From: an uncultured Bacteroidales bacterium
GTDB lineage: Bacteria > Bacteroidota > Bacteroidia > Bacteroidales > UBA932
NCBI GenBank assembly: GCA_947305645.1
Contig: CAMZEC010000007.1
Location: 1 to 55,767, forward strand
Direction: 5' to 3'
DNA: 55,767 bases
Notes under the pieces: model-generated
Database searches by the model: none
Told to the model about the DNA's origin: nothing
The model's input: the letters and a program-made list of their open reading frames with translations, nothing else
Translations under genes and position numbers: made by a program
Part shown: positions 26,029 through 36,772 of the stretch, in pieces
Position numbering within the stretch: the stretch's first letter is position 1
Layout of the letters: each line of letters starts with the position of its first letter

Positions 26029-27258
26029 TTACCAGTTTAGGATCTTCTTGAAGTCGTATGCTTCAGGATCGGTTACATACTTCCTGGCAGCCTCATAGTC
26101 TGCGGGAGTGATGTAGTGGCAGATATGGCTATAGTAGTTCTGGGCTATGCCGCCGGCAATCTCTACGCGACGCGGAGGAATCTTGCCCTCTGTGTTCTGC
26201 AGGTCGTGCAGATAAAGAGGAGAGGCGTTGCCCCATGCATCTACGTACACCATGCAGCCGGTCTCGCCTTTGCTGAACAGCTCGTAAACGCCCATTGCAA
26301 GCTCCGAGCAGTAGCTGAGGTCGTAGGCGATAGGATCCTGGCAGCGGACGTCGTAACCGATTTCCACCGGGCGGGTCTTGATCTTAAGACCGATCTTCTT
26401 GAACTCCTTGTCCAGGATGTCGTTGAAGAGAACGGCTTTGCTGATCTTACCGAGCTCCGGATGACCGTGCTCGTCATAAGTCATGGTAACGCCGGCGTTC
26501 TTGATCTCCTGAGGATCCAGGTCATGGAACACACCCTCAGCTACCACCACGGTACCGTAATCGATGCCGAGAATCTTGCGCTTGATAATGGCGGAGATGG
26601 CAAGCTTGACAATCTTGTCCAGATTGATTCCGGTCTTGTTGAACATCTCCGGAATAATGGTCATAGGGCAATGGGTGGCTTCGCCGATGCCAAGCGCAAG
26701 GTGGCCGGCAGAACGGCCCATTGCGCTGATAAGCAGCCAGTTGCCTGAAGTGCGGGCATCCTCGTAAATTGTGCGGGCGATGTGTGCGCCCTCCTGCTTT
26801 GCAGAATTGAAACCGAAGGTCGGAGTGTTGTTCGGCAGAGGCAAGTCGTTATCTATGGTCTTGGGGACGTGAATATTCGCGATAGGGTATTTCTTCGCCT
26901 CGAGGAACTTGGCGATGCGGTTCGCGGTGGATGCGGTATCGTCGCCGCCCACGGTCACGAGGAGCTTGATGTTGTTGGACTGGAAAAGCTCCAGGTTGAA
27001 ACGCTTCTCGAAGTCTTCGTCGGTGGGCTTGAAACGGCTCATCTGGAGGTAGGAGCCACCCCTGTTGAAGTAGGCGTCCGCCTTGAAGAAGTCGATGTCC
27101 TCGGTACGGGGAGCATTGCTGAAAAGTCCGCTGTAACCACCATGGAGGCCGATTACGCGATAACCGTTGGAAAGGAAGGTCTTGGCGACGGAACATACTA
27201 CTGTGTTCATGCCGGGAGCGGGGCCGCCGCCGCAGAGAATGATAATGGAATCTTTCAT
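26029..27258 (-). CDS. pfp: Phosphofructokinase, PPi-dependent type
   Basis: A 409-residue cytoplasmic phosphofructokinase. The two positions that separate phosphoryl donors read GGDD at residues 104-107 and PKTIDND at 132-138. Pyrophosphate-dependent enzymes have this Asp and Lys, whereas ATP enzymes have Gly at both. MGRSAGH at 180-186 is the fructose-6-phosphate binding loop. The enzyme would interconvert fructose 6-phosphate and fructose 1,6-bisphosphate using PPi, a reversible step that saves ATP. The gene stands alone and ends in the hairpin at the insertion element's edge. Confidence 0.92.
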   Translation of the reverse strand: MKDSIIILCGGGPAPGMNTVVCSVAKTFLSNGYRVIGLHGGYSGLFSNAPRTEDIDFFKADAYFNRGGSYLQMSRFKPTDEDFEKRFNLELFQSNNIKLLVTVGGDDTASTANRIAKFLEAKKYPIANIHVPKTIDNDLPLPNNTPTFGFNSAKQEGAHIARTIYEDARTSGNWLLISAMGRSAGHLALGIGEATHCPMTIIPEMFNKTGINLDKIVKLAISAIIKRKILGIDYGTVVVAEGVFHDLDPQEIKNAGVTMTYDEHGHPELGKISKAVLFNDILDKEFKKIGLKIKTRPVEIGYDVRCQDPIAYDLSYCSELAMGVYELFSKGETGCMVYVDAWGNASPLYLHDLQNTEGKIPPRRVEIAGGIAQNYYSHICHYITPADYEAARKYVTDPEAYDFKKILNW

Positions 27259-27335
27259 ACTATTCAGAAATAACTATTTGCAACAAAAATCTCGCGAATT
27301 TAGTAAAAAGACAGGACAAAACGAAGGAAAAAGAG

Positions 27336-27343
27336 TATCTTTG
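27336..27343 (+). promoter_or_regulatory. -7 promoter box TATCTTTG
   Basis: Perfect TAnnTTTG box 19 bases before the GNAT gene start. No TTG is found at the usual distance upstream. Confidence 0.65.
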
Positions 27344-27362
27344 TAATGCAAGAGTTGTAATT

Positions 27363-28481
27363 ATGATAGAAATAGTTCCCGTCAAAGGGAAGCGCATGCT
27401 CAAGCGCTTTATTCGTTTCCCTTTGAAGATTTACAAGAATTGTGACAAGTGGGTACCGTCTTTTGAAAGTGATGAATTCAATTCTCTCGGAGACAAAAAC
27501 CCTTCGCTGGCCTTTTGCGACCGTGAACTCTTCCTTGCATATAAAGACGGAGAAATGGCCGGCCGTATAGCCGCCATAATCAACCATAAGGCAAATGAGA
27601 AATGGAACGAGAAGACCGTGCGCTTCGGGTGGTTCGATGTAATTAACGACTTTGCCGTTGCAGAGGCTCTGGTGAACAAGGTGATTGAGTGGGGCGCAAA
27701 ATGGCAGGCTACCAAAATCAAAGGCCCCCTGGGATTCAGCGACATGGACAGGGAGGGACTGCTCGTCGAAGGCTTCGAGAACGAAAGTCCTACTACGGTT
27801 CTGTACAATTACCCCTATTACGGGGAGTTCCTTGAGAGAATGGGCTTTTGCAAAGACGCAGACTGGACTCAGCGCTACATAGACTTCGACGAAAACCTGC
27901 CATCCATGATGCAATATGCACCGCTCGTAGAGAAACGCTATGGACTGAAAATATACACCGCATCTTCCTTGTCCAAGATGGCTAAGCGCGGCCGGGAAAT
28001 GTTTCATGTGCTCAATGATGCTTTTGCCCAGTTGTACGAATACAGCAAACTGAGTGAAGAACAGATAGATGGCTATGTCAAGCAGTATGTCCCCGTGCTT
28101 AACAAGGACCTTGTGGCCTTTGTCGTGAACGAAAAAGACGAACTGGTGGCTTTTACCGTCACCATGCCGCATATTTCCAGTGGCGTACGCAAAGCCAAAG
28201 GCCGCATCCTCCCCTTCGGCTGGATACACATCCTTCCTCTCCTTAACCCTAAACGGAACCATATCACCGAAGGACTGATTATAGGTGTTCTTCCGGAATA
28301 TCAGGCCAAGGGTGCCGCCCTCCTTATGCTGAAGCACTTGCACGAAAATTACATCCGCCTGGGAATCAAGCGGATGTTAATGAACCCGCAGCTCGAAGAC
28401 AACCACAAGGTGCAGACCCTTTTCGGAGACTACAACCCGCAGCCGTATCAGCGACGCCGCAGTTATGTAAAGGAGCTTTAA
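27363..28481 (+). CDS. YghO-like GNAT N-acyltransferase family protein
   Basis: A 372-residue cytoplasmic protein with an N-terminal ~150-residue family-specific part (motifs RFIRFPLKIYKNCDKWVPS and KGPLGFSDMDREGLLVEGF) and a C-terminal GNAT fold; the acyl-CoA/ACP binding strand is about EGLIIGVLPEYQAKGAALLM. It belongs to the YghO-type proteins. The bacterial ceramide synthase characterised in Caulobacter is, from memory, also a protein of this kind. The tail-to-tail neighbours are an acyl carrier protein and an acyl-activating ligase, so transfer of a long acyl chain from ACP to an amine is a plausible role. The end overlaps the ACP stop by four bases. Confidence 0.8.
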   Translation: MIEIVPVKGKRMLKRFIRFPLKIYKNCDKWVPSFESDEFNSLGDKNPSLAFCDRELFLAYKDGEMAGRIAAIINHKANEKWNEKTVRFGWFDVINDFAVAEALVNKVIEWGAKWQATKIKGPLGFSDMDREGLLVEGFENESPTTVLYNYPYYGEFLERMGFCKDADWTQRYIDFDENLPSMMQYAPLVEKRYGLKIYTASSLSKMAKRGREMFHVLNDAFAQLYEYSKLSEEQIDGYVKQYVPVLNKDLVAFVVNEKDELVAFTVTMPHISSGVRKAKGRILPFGWIHILPLLNPKRNHITEGLIIGVLPEYQAKGAALLMLKHLHENYIRLGIKRMLMNPQLEDNHKVQTLFGDYNPQPYQRRRSYVKEL

Positions 28482-28723
28482 GCTCCCAGAGCTTCAATTA
28501 CCCGGTCACAGACATCTCCTACCGTAACAGGAGCCGCCTGACCTTCAGGGAAGCGCATTTTGTATTTCTCCTCTACCGCGAGTGCCAGGAGCATCATGGT
28601 AAGAGAATCTATACCCAGATCCCGAATCAGCTCGCTTCCAAGGCCAACCTGGCTCAAGTCGGTTTTGGGGCGGATAACGCTGATTATCTCCTTCAGACCC
28701 TCTAAAACCTCTTCTCTTTTCAT
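28478..28723 (-). CDS. Acyl carrier protein
   Basis: An 81-residue helical carrier protein with the phosphopantetheine site GIDSL at residues 37-41 (Ser40). It differs from a housekeeping AcpP (expected DSLDT/DSLD motif) by reading DSLTMM, so it is probably dedicated to the ligase encoded just upstream, which overlaps it by four bases. Confidence 0.92.
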   Translation of the reverse strand: MKREEVLEGLKEIISVIRPKTDLSQVGLGSELIRDLGIDSLTMMLLALAVEEKYKMRFPEGQAAPVTVGDVCDRVIEALGA

Positions 28724-30210
28724 ACGCGAGCTACTTTCATACTACCGGTACGCTTGAAGTCCTCGGTACGTACGGTGACCTTGAGAATCTTGTGGGTACT
28801 AGGCAACCCGGCATTGATTTTTGCCACCAGTGCATTCATGTATGCGAGAACGTCATCCCATGCCTTGCCATCAAATGCCGGCATAAAAGGAAGAATCTCT
28901 ACAGCAATGACTGTCTGACCGTTAAGATCATCTTCCTTAACCATCGCATCACGTACACAAGGATCCGCATAGAAGGGCTCTTCCAGGCTCTCGGGGCTTA
29001 CGTTCTCACCGTTGGAAAGGATGATCAGGTTTTTGATGCGGCCTGTGATGTAAAGGAAGCCTTCGTCGTCGAAGCGCACCAGGTCGCCAGTACGGAACCA
29101 GCCGTCTTCCGAAAAGGCCTCCGCCGTCCTCACAGGGTCTTTGTAATAGCCGGAGAATACATTGTCGCCCTTTACCCAAAGTTCGCCGTCCACGACTTTC
29201 GTTTCCTGCCCGGGATAAATCTTACCTATCGAAGTAGGATGAGTTACTGCATCTGCATTGGCAGAAGTAAGGTTTGCGGTTTCGGTAAGGCCGTAACCAA
29301 AGCAGAATTCGACACCAAGTTTGGTAAAAATGTCCACAAGGCGCGGAGGAACATTGGCGGCTCCGGAGATAATCATGCGAAGGCTGCCGCCAAGGAACGG
29401 GGCGCCATACATTTTGACAAGACCGGCCAGAATGTCACAGATACCGGGAACAATCACCAGGATAGTCGGTTTAATGACCGGCAGCTTCCCTATCGTGGCC
29501 TTCATGTCCTCGCAAGTGAAAATGAGGTTTCCGGTATAGAAGCAGCCCATTGTTCCGGCTATGAGGCCGAACACGTGACTAAGGGGAAGTAAGGCTATAT
29601 ATCTGTGAACGCCGATAACCTTGCCGGGTTTGAAAATAGCGTTGTAGTTGCCCCTCATAAGAGCCCTGTGGCTGAGAACGGCGCCCTTAGGCGTTCCGGT
29701 GGTTCCGCCTGTAAAGAAAATGGCGGCAGGAGAATCGGGATCGACGGTTACGCTGGGAGCACCGGCATCTGCAATGCTTACGGCAGGCAAAACCTTGACA
29801 CCCTGGAGCCCCTCTGTCAATGCCATAAATTCGTCACGCACAAAAATAGCGGCTATGTCGAATTTGGCACATAATCCGGCCACGGCGGGAGCGGGCAGGG
29901 ATGCAGGAAAGTTCATAGCCACGTATCCTGCTGATGTAACAGCGAGGAACAACTCTATTGCATCCTGGCTATTGCGGTCGAAGATGGCGATATGGGCCCC
30001 TTTGGGAAGACCAAGTCCGAGAATAAACGCACGGCGACGGGCCACACGGTCTCCGAGTTCTTTGTACGAAATTGTGTCAACCTGATTGGAAAGAGCGGGC
30101 ATATCAGCATACTCTTTGGTAAACCAGTCTGTGAATTCTCCCATGGTAGGAAGGTAAGGTATCCTTTCAAATTCCTCCTTGGGGAGCATGTTGTAGAAAT
30201 ACTCTGACAT
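28720..30210 (-). CDS. AMP-dependent acyl ligase (acyl-ACP/CoA synthetase)
   Basis: A 496-residue ANL-superfamily enzyme. The P-loop-like FFTGGTTGTPKG (about residues 169-180), FGYGLTE (adenine-binding, about 310-316), the hinge region DGWFRTGD and the C-terminal catalytic Lys in RTGSMKVARV are present. It activates a carboxylic acid as acyl-AMP and passes it to a thiol. Because the ACP gene overlaps its end, the acceptor is probably that ACP. It has its own promoter in the divergent region shared with ligA. Confidence 0.9.
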   Translation of the reverse strand: MSEYFYNMLPKEEFERIPYLPTMGEFTDWFTKEYADMPALSNQVDTISYKELGDRVARRRAFILGLGLPKGAHIAIFDRNSQDAIELFLAVTSAGYVAMNFPASLPAPAVAGLCAKFDIAAIFVRDEFMALTEGLQGVKVLPAVSIADAGAPSVTVDPDSPAAIFFTGGTTGTPKGAVLSHRALMRGNYNAIFKPGKVIGVHRYIALLPLSHVFGLIAGTMGCFYTGNLIFTCEDMKATIGKLPVIKPTILVIVPGICDILAGLVKMYGAPFLGGSLRMIISGAANVPPRLVDIFTKLGVEFCFGYGLTETANLTSANADAVTHPTSIGKIYPGQETKVVDGELWVKGDNVFSGYYKDPVRTAEAFSEDGWFRTGDLVRFDDEGFLYITGRIKNLIILSNGENVSPESLEEPFYADPCVRDAMVKEDDLNGQTVIAVEILPFMPAFDGKAWDDVLAYMNALVAKINAGLPSTHKILKVTVRTEDFKRTGSMKVARV

Positions 30211-30225
30211 TGATATGTGGTTTAA

Positions 30226-32370
<2,145 letters not shown>

Positions 32371-32373
32371 TAT

Positions 32374-33306
32374 ATGGGAAGACTCACAGACTTGTTTACA
32401 GACCGCATCTGGTCTATCGACACAAACAAAGTCTCCCTTGTTTCCAAGGGTTATGCCCGCCTTGTCACCCTGATAAAGCTGGTCCGCATAACCATAAACA
32501 CTTTTGCAGAAAACCGCATGGGCTTCCAGTGCGTTGCCCTCAGTTATTTCTCCACCCTCGCTCTTATTCCCCTGCTGGCGTTTACTTTCGCGATAACCGG
32601 TGGTATGGGACTCTCCGGCTACATCGATACCGCACTTGGCGTTTTTTCCGGATTTGTGGACAGCGACATGCTGGATATGGTCCGGGAGAAAGCCACCAAC
32701 CTCATAGACATCGCCAAAGGCGGCTGGGTCGGAGTGATTGCCGCCCTGTCCTTTCTCTGGACTATATTATGGACCATGTTCCAGGTGGAGCGGGTATTCA
32801 ACAACGTGTGGGGCATACGCAAGATACCGCGCAAGATTTACAAGCGATTCGGCTATTACGTCCTGGTGCTTATACTTACACCTTTCCTGGTAATCATATT
32901 CGGTACCGGTATTGCCTACTACGGTAACTTCACAAACCTTCTGGGCCTGGACCTTTCGGAACTCCGGTTCCTGCCCAAGTTCCTGGGTTATCTGGGCTTC
33001 TACATTATTGCAGCCCTTACGCTTTCCGTCATGTATAAATTCATTCCGGCCACGGAAGTGAAATATAAACACGCCCTGAGGTCCGCCGCGATTTCCGCAC
33101 TGGTCTTCGTAGGCTTTCAGTACCTGTACCTGGAGACACAGGTATTCGTTGCCCGCTTGAATACGGTTTACGGAGTGCTGGCCGCCATCCCCCTCTTCCT
33201 CATATGGCTGAACTTCAGCTGGCAGATAATCATTTACGGAGCGGAACTTACTTACAGTTTCCAAAACGTCAAGAACTATGGCCTTCAGGAGGAAGGCTTG
33301 AAATGA
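32374..33306 (+). CDS. YihY/BrkB family inner membrane protein
   Basis: A 310-residue protein with about six membrane helices and the family signature of a long N-terminal helix (NRMGFQCVALSYFSTLALIPLLA) and a final YGAELTYSF. Members are related to BrkB; a transport role has been suggested but the function is not settled. It starts three bases after ligA, and its stop overlaps the next start in ATGA. Confidence 0.88.
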   Translation: MGRLTDLFTDRIWSIDTNKVSLVSKGYARLVTLIKLVRITINTFAENRMGFQCVALSYFSTLALIPLLAFTFAITGGMGLSGYIDTALGVFSGFVDSDMLDMVREKATNLIDIAKGGWVGVIAALSFLWTILWTMFQVERVFNNVWGIRKIPRKIYKRFGYYVLVLILTPFLVIIFGTGIAYYGNFTNLLGLDLSELRFLPKFLGYLGFYIIAALTLSVMYKFIPATEVKYKHALRSAAISALVFVGFQYLYLETQVFVARLNTVYGVLAAIPLFLIWLNFSWQIIIYGAELTYSFQNVKNYGLQEEGLK

Positions 33307-34985
33307 GCGTGACTCTCAAAAAAGAATATGACTCCCTGATGGAGCTTGCACGCGGTCGCTGCCGTGACAAGCAGGAAATGGAAATGATACGCAAGGCCTA
33401 CGAATTCGCTTCGGAGGCGCACAAGGGCGTCCTGCTCCATTCCGGCCAGCCTTTCGTGCTGCATTCGGTAGAGGTCGCCAAGATTGTAGTGGCCAACGTC
33501 GGACTGGGCTATAAGTCCATCTGCACATCCCTGCTGGTGGACGTGGTAGAGCAGACCGACTACACCGTGGAACATGTTCGCAGCATGTTCGGCGACAAGA
33601 TTGCAGAACTGGTTGAAGGTCTTGTCAACATCAACATAATACTGGACACGGAAGTTGTCCTCGGCCCTTCCGGCTTATACAACGAAGACGCTCAGGCCGA
33701 GAGCTTGAAGCGCATGTTGCTCAGCATGGGCGGCGATATACGCGTAGTGCTGATAAAACTCGCCGACCGCCTGGAATGCATGCGCAACCTGGACGACATG
33801 CCGGAGGGCAAGCGCGAAAAGGTACTCGCCGAGACCATGGGCATATTCATCCCTCTGGCGCACCGCCTGGGTCTTTACAGCATAAAGTCGGAATTGGAGA
33901 ACATCTGGCTGCGTTATGTGCATCCGGACGAATACAACGAAATTGTAAAGCTTACGGACAGCGGGCTTGCAGACCGCATCAAGGAACTGGACGACTTTAT
34001 CGAGCCCATAGCCGGCGCCCTGCTGGAGAAGGGTTTCCGCTTCGCAGTCAAGAAGCGCATCAAGACACCGTACTCCATCTGGCACAAGATGAAGACCAAG
34101 CATGTGCCGTTTGAGCAGATTTACGACCTGTATGCCGTGCGCATCATATTCGATCCGGAGACGGATGACATAGTTAAAGAGCGCGACAAGGCTTTCGTCA
34201 TCTATTCCACTGTCACTTCTCTGTACAAGGGCAAAGACAGCCGGTTCCGCGACTGGATACGTCATCCCAAGAAAAACGGTTATGAGGCCCTTCACATGAC
34301 CGTCATGAGCAATGGCGGCATCTGGGTGGAGGTGCAGGTGCGCTCACGAAGGATGGACGACATCGCAGAGAAGGGTATTGCCGCCCACTGGGCCTACAAG
34401 GACGACGGATACCTTTCCGAGGCCGACACCCAGATGGACCGCTGGCTGGCCAAGGTGCAGGAAATACTCAACGGCGACAGCATTGACGCCCTGGAACTCC
34501 TCGACCTTGTACAGGACAATTTCAGCAACAGCGAAATAGTTGTTTTTACTCCGAAGGGCGAGCAGCGCAGTATTCCCAAAGGATCCACGGCCCTGGACTT
34601 TGCGTACAAGATTCACACTAAAGTGGGCAACCACGCCATTGCAGCCAAGGTCAACCAGAAACTCGTTCCGTTGTCCAAGACTCTCAGGTCCGGCGACCAG
34701 GTGGAGATAATTACCGCCGTGAACGGTACGCCCAAGCCGGAGTGGCTCACATTCCTCAATACACGCAGCGCAAAGCGCAAGTTGATGGAGTGGCTTAGGG
34801 AGAATGCGCCCAAGGAAGCAGGCCTTGCCGAACAGCTTCTCAAAAACGGCGGCGAAGAAGAGCCTGATGACCTGCCATTCAAGATAAGCCTGCGGGGGCA
34901 CAACCGCCCCGGCCTGGCGGAAGAAATAGAGAACGCACTTAAAAAGATCGACGGAATTGACGGCGTCGTAATTAGTAACGTATGA
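33303..34985 (+). CDS. RelA/SpoT-family (p)ppGpp synthetase with inactive hydrolase domain
   Basis: A 560-residue stringent-response enzyme. In the HD domain (residues ~25-170) the metal-binding His-Asp of SpoT (HDVIEDT) reads VDVVEQT at residues 79-85, and DR-THNMRT reads DRLECMRNL, so hydrolysis of (p)ppGpp should be lost. The synthetase domain is intact: RIKTPYSIWHKM (252-263), YDLYAVRII with Asp275, HPKKNGYEALH and EVQVRSRRM. A TGS domain follows and the C-terminal end is short (HNRPGLAEE...), without the full ACT/regulatory tail of ~740-residue relatives. It is translationally coupled at both ends by ATGA overlaps. Confidence 0.92.
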   Translation: MSVTLKKEYDSLMELARGRCRDKQEMEMIRKAYEFASEAHKGVLLHSGQPFVLHSVEVAKIVVANVGLGYKSICTSLLVDVVEQTDYTVEHVRSMFGDKIAELVEGLVNINIILDTEVVLGPSGLYNEDAQAESLKRMLLSMGGDIRVVLIKLADRLECMRNLDDMPEGKREKVLAETMGIFIPLAHRLGLYSIKSELENIWLRYVHPDEYNEIVKLTDSGLADRIKELDDFIEPIAGALLEKGFRFAVKKRIKTPYSIWHKMKTKHVPFEQIYDLYAVRIIFDPETDDIVKERDKAFVIYSTVTSLYKGKDSRFRDWIRHPKKNGYEALHMTVMSNGGIWVEVQVRSRRMDDIAEKGIAAHWAYKDDGYLSEADTQMDRWLAKVQEILNGDSIDALELLDLVQDNFSNSEIVVFTPKGEQRSIPKGSTALDFAYKIHTKVGNHAIAAKVNQKLVPLSKTLRSGDQVEIITAVNGTPKPEWLTFLNTRSAKRKLMEWLRENAPKEAGLAEQLLKNGGEEEPDDLPFKISLRGHNRPGLAEEIENALKKIDGIDGVVISNV

Positions 34986-36772
34986 TAAAGAGATTCCTGC
35001 CTTTGATTATTTCGGCGGCCATTTTCCTGCCGATGATATTCATTCACTCCTGCGCCAACACGACGCAGTCTCCTACCGGCGGCGACAAAGATACCATCCC
35101 ACCTCTTATCATCGATATCAATCCCCTTCCCGGAGCAGTCAACGTGCCTGTCCAGGGGTCCAAGATAATCTTCCGCTTCGATGAGTATGTCACCATAAAG
35201 AATCAGAAGAACATATTCCTGTCCCCTCCTCCGGAGAAGCCGATCAAGGCACGTATAAAGGATAAATACCTTGTAATCACTTTCGAGTCGCCCCTTGATT
35301 CCAATACGACCTATACCCTGAATATGACTGACGCCCTGGCGGACAATAACGAGGGCAACATGTTTCCCGGATATACTTACGTGTTCTCCACCGGCCCCGT
35401 CATAGATTCCCTGCTGCTCACAGGAAAGGTTCAGGACTGCAACACCCTGCGCCCTGTAAAGGGAGCGACAGTAATGCTGTACAAAGACCTTTCCGATTCT
35501 GCGGTATTCCTGAAACGCCCTGCAGCGGCTGTAAAAACCGACGACTGGGGGTATTTCTGCCTGCCTTATCTGGCCGATACCCTGTACCGTCTGTATGCAA
35601 TCAAGGACGAATCCGACAACAACATATATGATCCGGATACGGATTTGATTGCTTTCATTGATTCGGCCGTCAGACCTGCAGTAAGGGTTGTGGACACATT
35701 GCCGGAAATGCTTAAATACGACATGACCGACACCCTCATGTGCGAGGCGCGCCGTGTGGATTACAAGATGCGGCTGTTCAGGGAAAAGCCCTCGAAACAG
35801 TATCTTGTAAACAAAGTCAGGACGTCGGACCGTGCGGCGTATATTACTTTCCAGGCCCCTTATGCCTGGATAGACTCTCTGTGGTTCAGGGGATACAAAG
35901 CAGACCAGGTAATCTCCCAGTTTAATACGCTTCAAGACAGCCTGGAGCTTTGGGTGAACAGCCGCAAGCCGGCTCCGGACACCCTTCATCTTTTCGTGAA
36001 TTACCGCAAGACAGACTCCCTTGGCCGCTTGCAGCCTGCAATGGAGCATCTGAAGCTTACCATGCCCGAAGGAAAGAGACTGCTCCATAAAAAGACCCGC
36101 AAGAACATAAAGCAGGAAGATACCACTTGTGTATTCAAGCTTACGGCGAAGCCTGAAACCGTCGAGCAGAATGGCTTCGAACTGGAGTTCACATACCCCA
36201 TTATATACGAGCGATTCGATTCCCTTGTATTCCGCTACCGTAATCCAAAGCAAAAGGAATTTACCGGCGAAGTAACGGTCGAGCAGGACACAAGCAACTT
36301 GCGCCGCTACATCATCCGGCCTAAGGAGGCGATGCTCCCCGGTTATGAATACACACTGAAAGTGCCTCACGAGGCATTCCGGGACATCAACGGTTTCTGG
36401 TCGGACAGCACCGAAGTTAAAGTCAGCCTGCCCACGGACGAGAAGCTCAGCTTGCTGAAAGCCAATCTGACAGGAGTAGACAAGAAGGTTATCGTTGATC
36501 TGCTGGACGAAAAGCGTAAAGATATTCTCCGCCAGTACATAATCGACCATGACTGTACTCTGCTGTTCCCTTACCTGAAGGAAGGCAAATACTCCATTCG
36601 TGTCACGGACGACGGAAACCGCAATTCCATAGTGGATACCGGATCTCTGCTGGAGCACCGCCAGCCTGAGGCAGTAGTCTACTTTACAATAGGAGACAAA
36701 GACTACATAGAGATTCCACAAAGTGCGGAAGTGGAGCAGGAAATCAACGTTAAAAACCTGTTCGCCCAATGA
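34982..36772 (+). CDS. Lipoprotein with N-terminal Ig-like (Big_5) domain
   Basis: A 596-residue lipoprotein (lipobox IHSC, Cys24). Residues ~30-140 form an Ig-like domain of the Big_5 type (DTIPPLIIDINPLPGAVNVP...FSTGP). A carboxypeptidase-regulatory-like segment (GKVQDCNTLRPVKGATVMLYKD) follows, and a long beta-rich remainder. Members are common in Bacteroidota; the role is unknown, probably in the outer membrane periplasmic face. The start overlaps the Rel stop and the end overlaps the next gene, both by ATGA. Confidence 0.85.
   Translation: MIKRFLPLIISAAIFLPMIFIHSCANTTQSPTGGDKDTIPPLIIDINPLPGAVNVPVQGSKIIFRFDEYVTIKNQKNIFLSPPPEKPIKARIKDKYLVITFESPLDSNTTYTLNMTDALADNNEGNMFPGYTYVFSTGPVIDSLLLTGKVQDCNTLRPVKGATVMLYKDLSDSAVFLKRPAAAVKTDDWGYFCLPYLADTLYRLYAIKDESDNNIYDPDTDLIAFIDSAVRPAVRVVDTLPEMLKYDMTDTLMCEARRVDYKMRLFREKPSKQYLVNKVRTSDRAAYITFQAPYAWIDSLWFRGYKADQVISQFNTLQDSLELWVNSRKPAPDTLHLFVNYRKTDSLGRLQPAMEHLKLTMPEGKRLLHKKTRKNIKQEDTTCVFKLTAKPETVEQNGFELEFTYPIIYERFDSLVFRYRNPKQKEFTGEVTVEQDTSNLRRYIIRPKEAMLPGYEYTLKVPHEAFRDINGFWSDSTEVKVSLPTDEKLSLLKANLTGVDKKVIVDLLDEKRKDILRQYIIDHDCTLLFPYLKEGKYSIRVTDDGNRNSIVDTGSLLEHRQPEAVVYFTIGDKDYIEIPQSAEVEQEINVKNLFAQ

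Larger units (their letters stand above)
23887..26029. mobile_element. IS1182-like insertion element with long structured ends
   Basis: The element spans a perfect 20-base terminal inverted repeat, AAACAAAAGAGGGTGACTAA (23887-23906), and its reverse complement at 26010-26029. Each terminal repeat is one arm of a hairpin. Inside lie GC-rich subterminal blocks in inverted orientation (about 23952-24148 and 25803-25955), each carrying a GTGTCC/GGACAC mini-hairpin. The transposase gene lies between. The right repeat reaches the first base of the stop codon of the minus-strand phosphofructokinase gene. No convincing target duplication is visible. The 395 bases before the transposase start hold only this left end. 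Confidence 0.8.

Noticed and set aside
23881..26035. Target-site duplication flanking the insertion element
   Set aside because: Bases just outside the terminal repeats (TTGTCC on the left, TACCAG on the right) do not match; no duplication can be claimed.
34613..36769. 718-codon open frame on the minus strand across the Rel and Ig-like lipoprotein genes
   Set aside because: It is antisense to genes with clear motifs, has no recognisable domain or promoter, and has a composition typical of a shadow frame.
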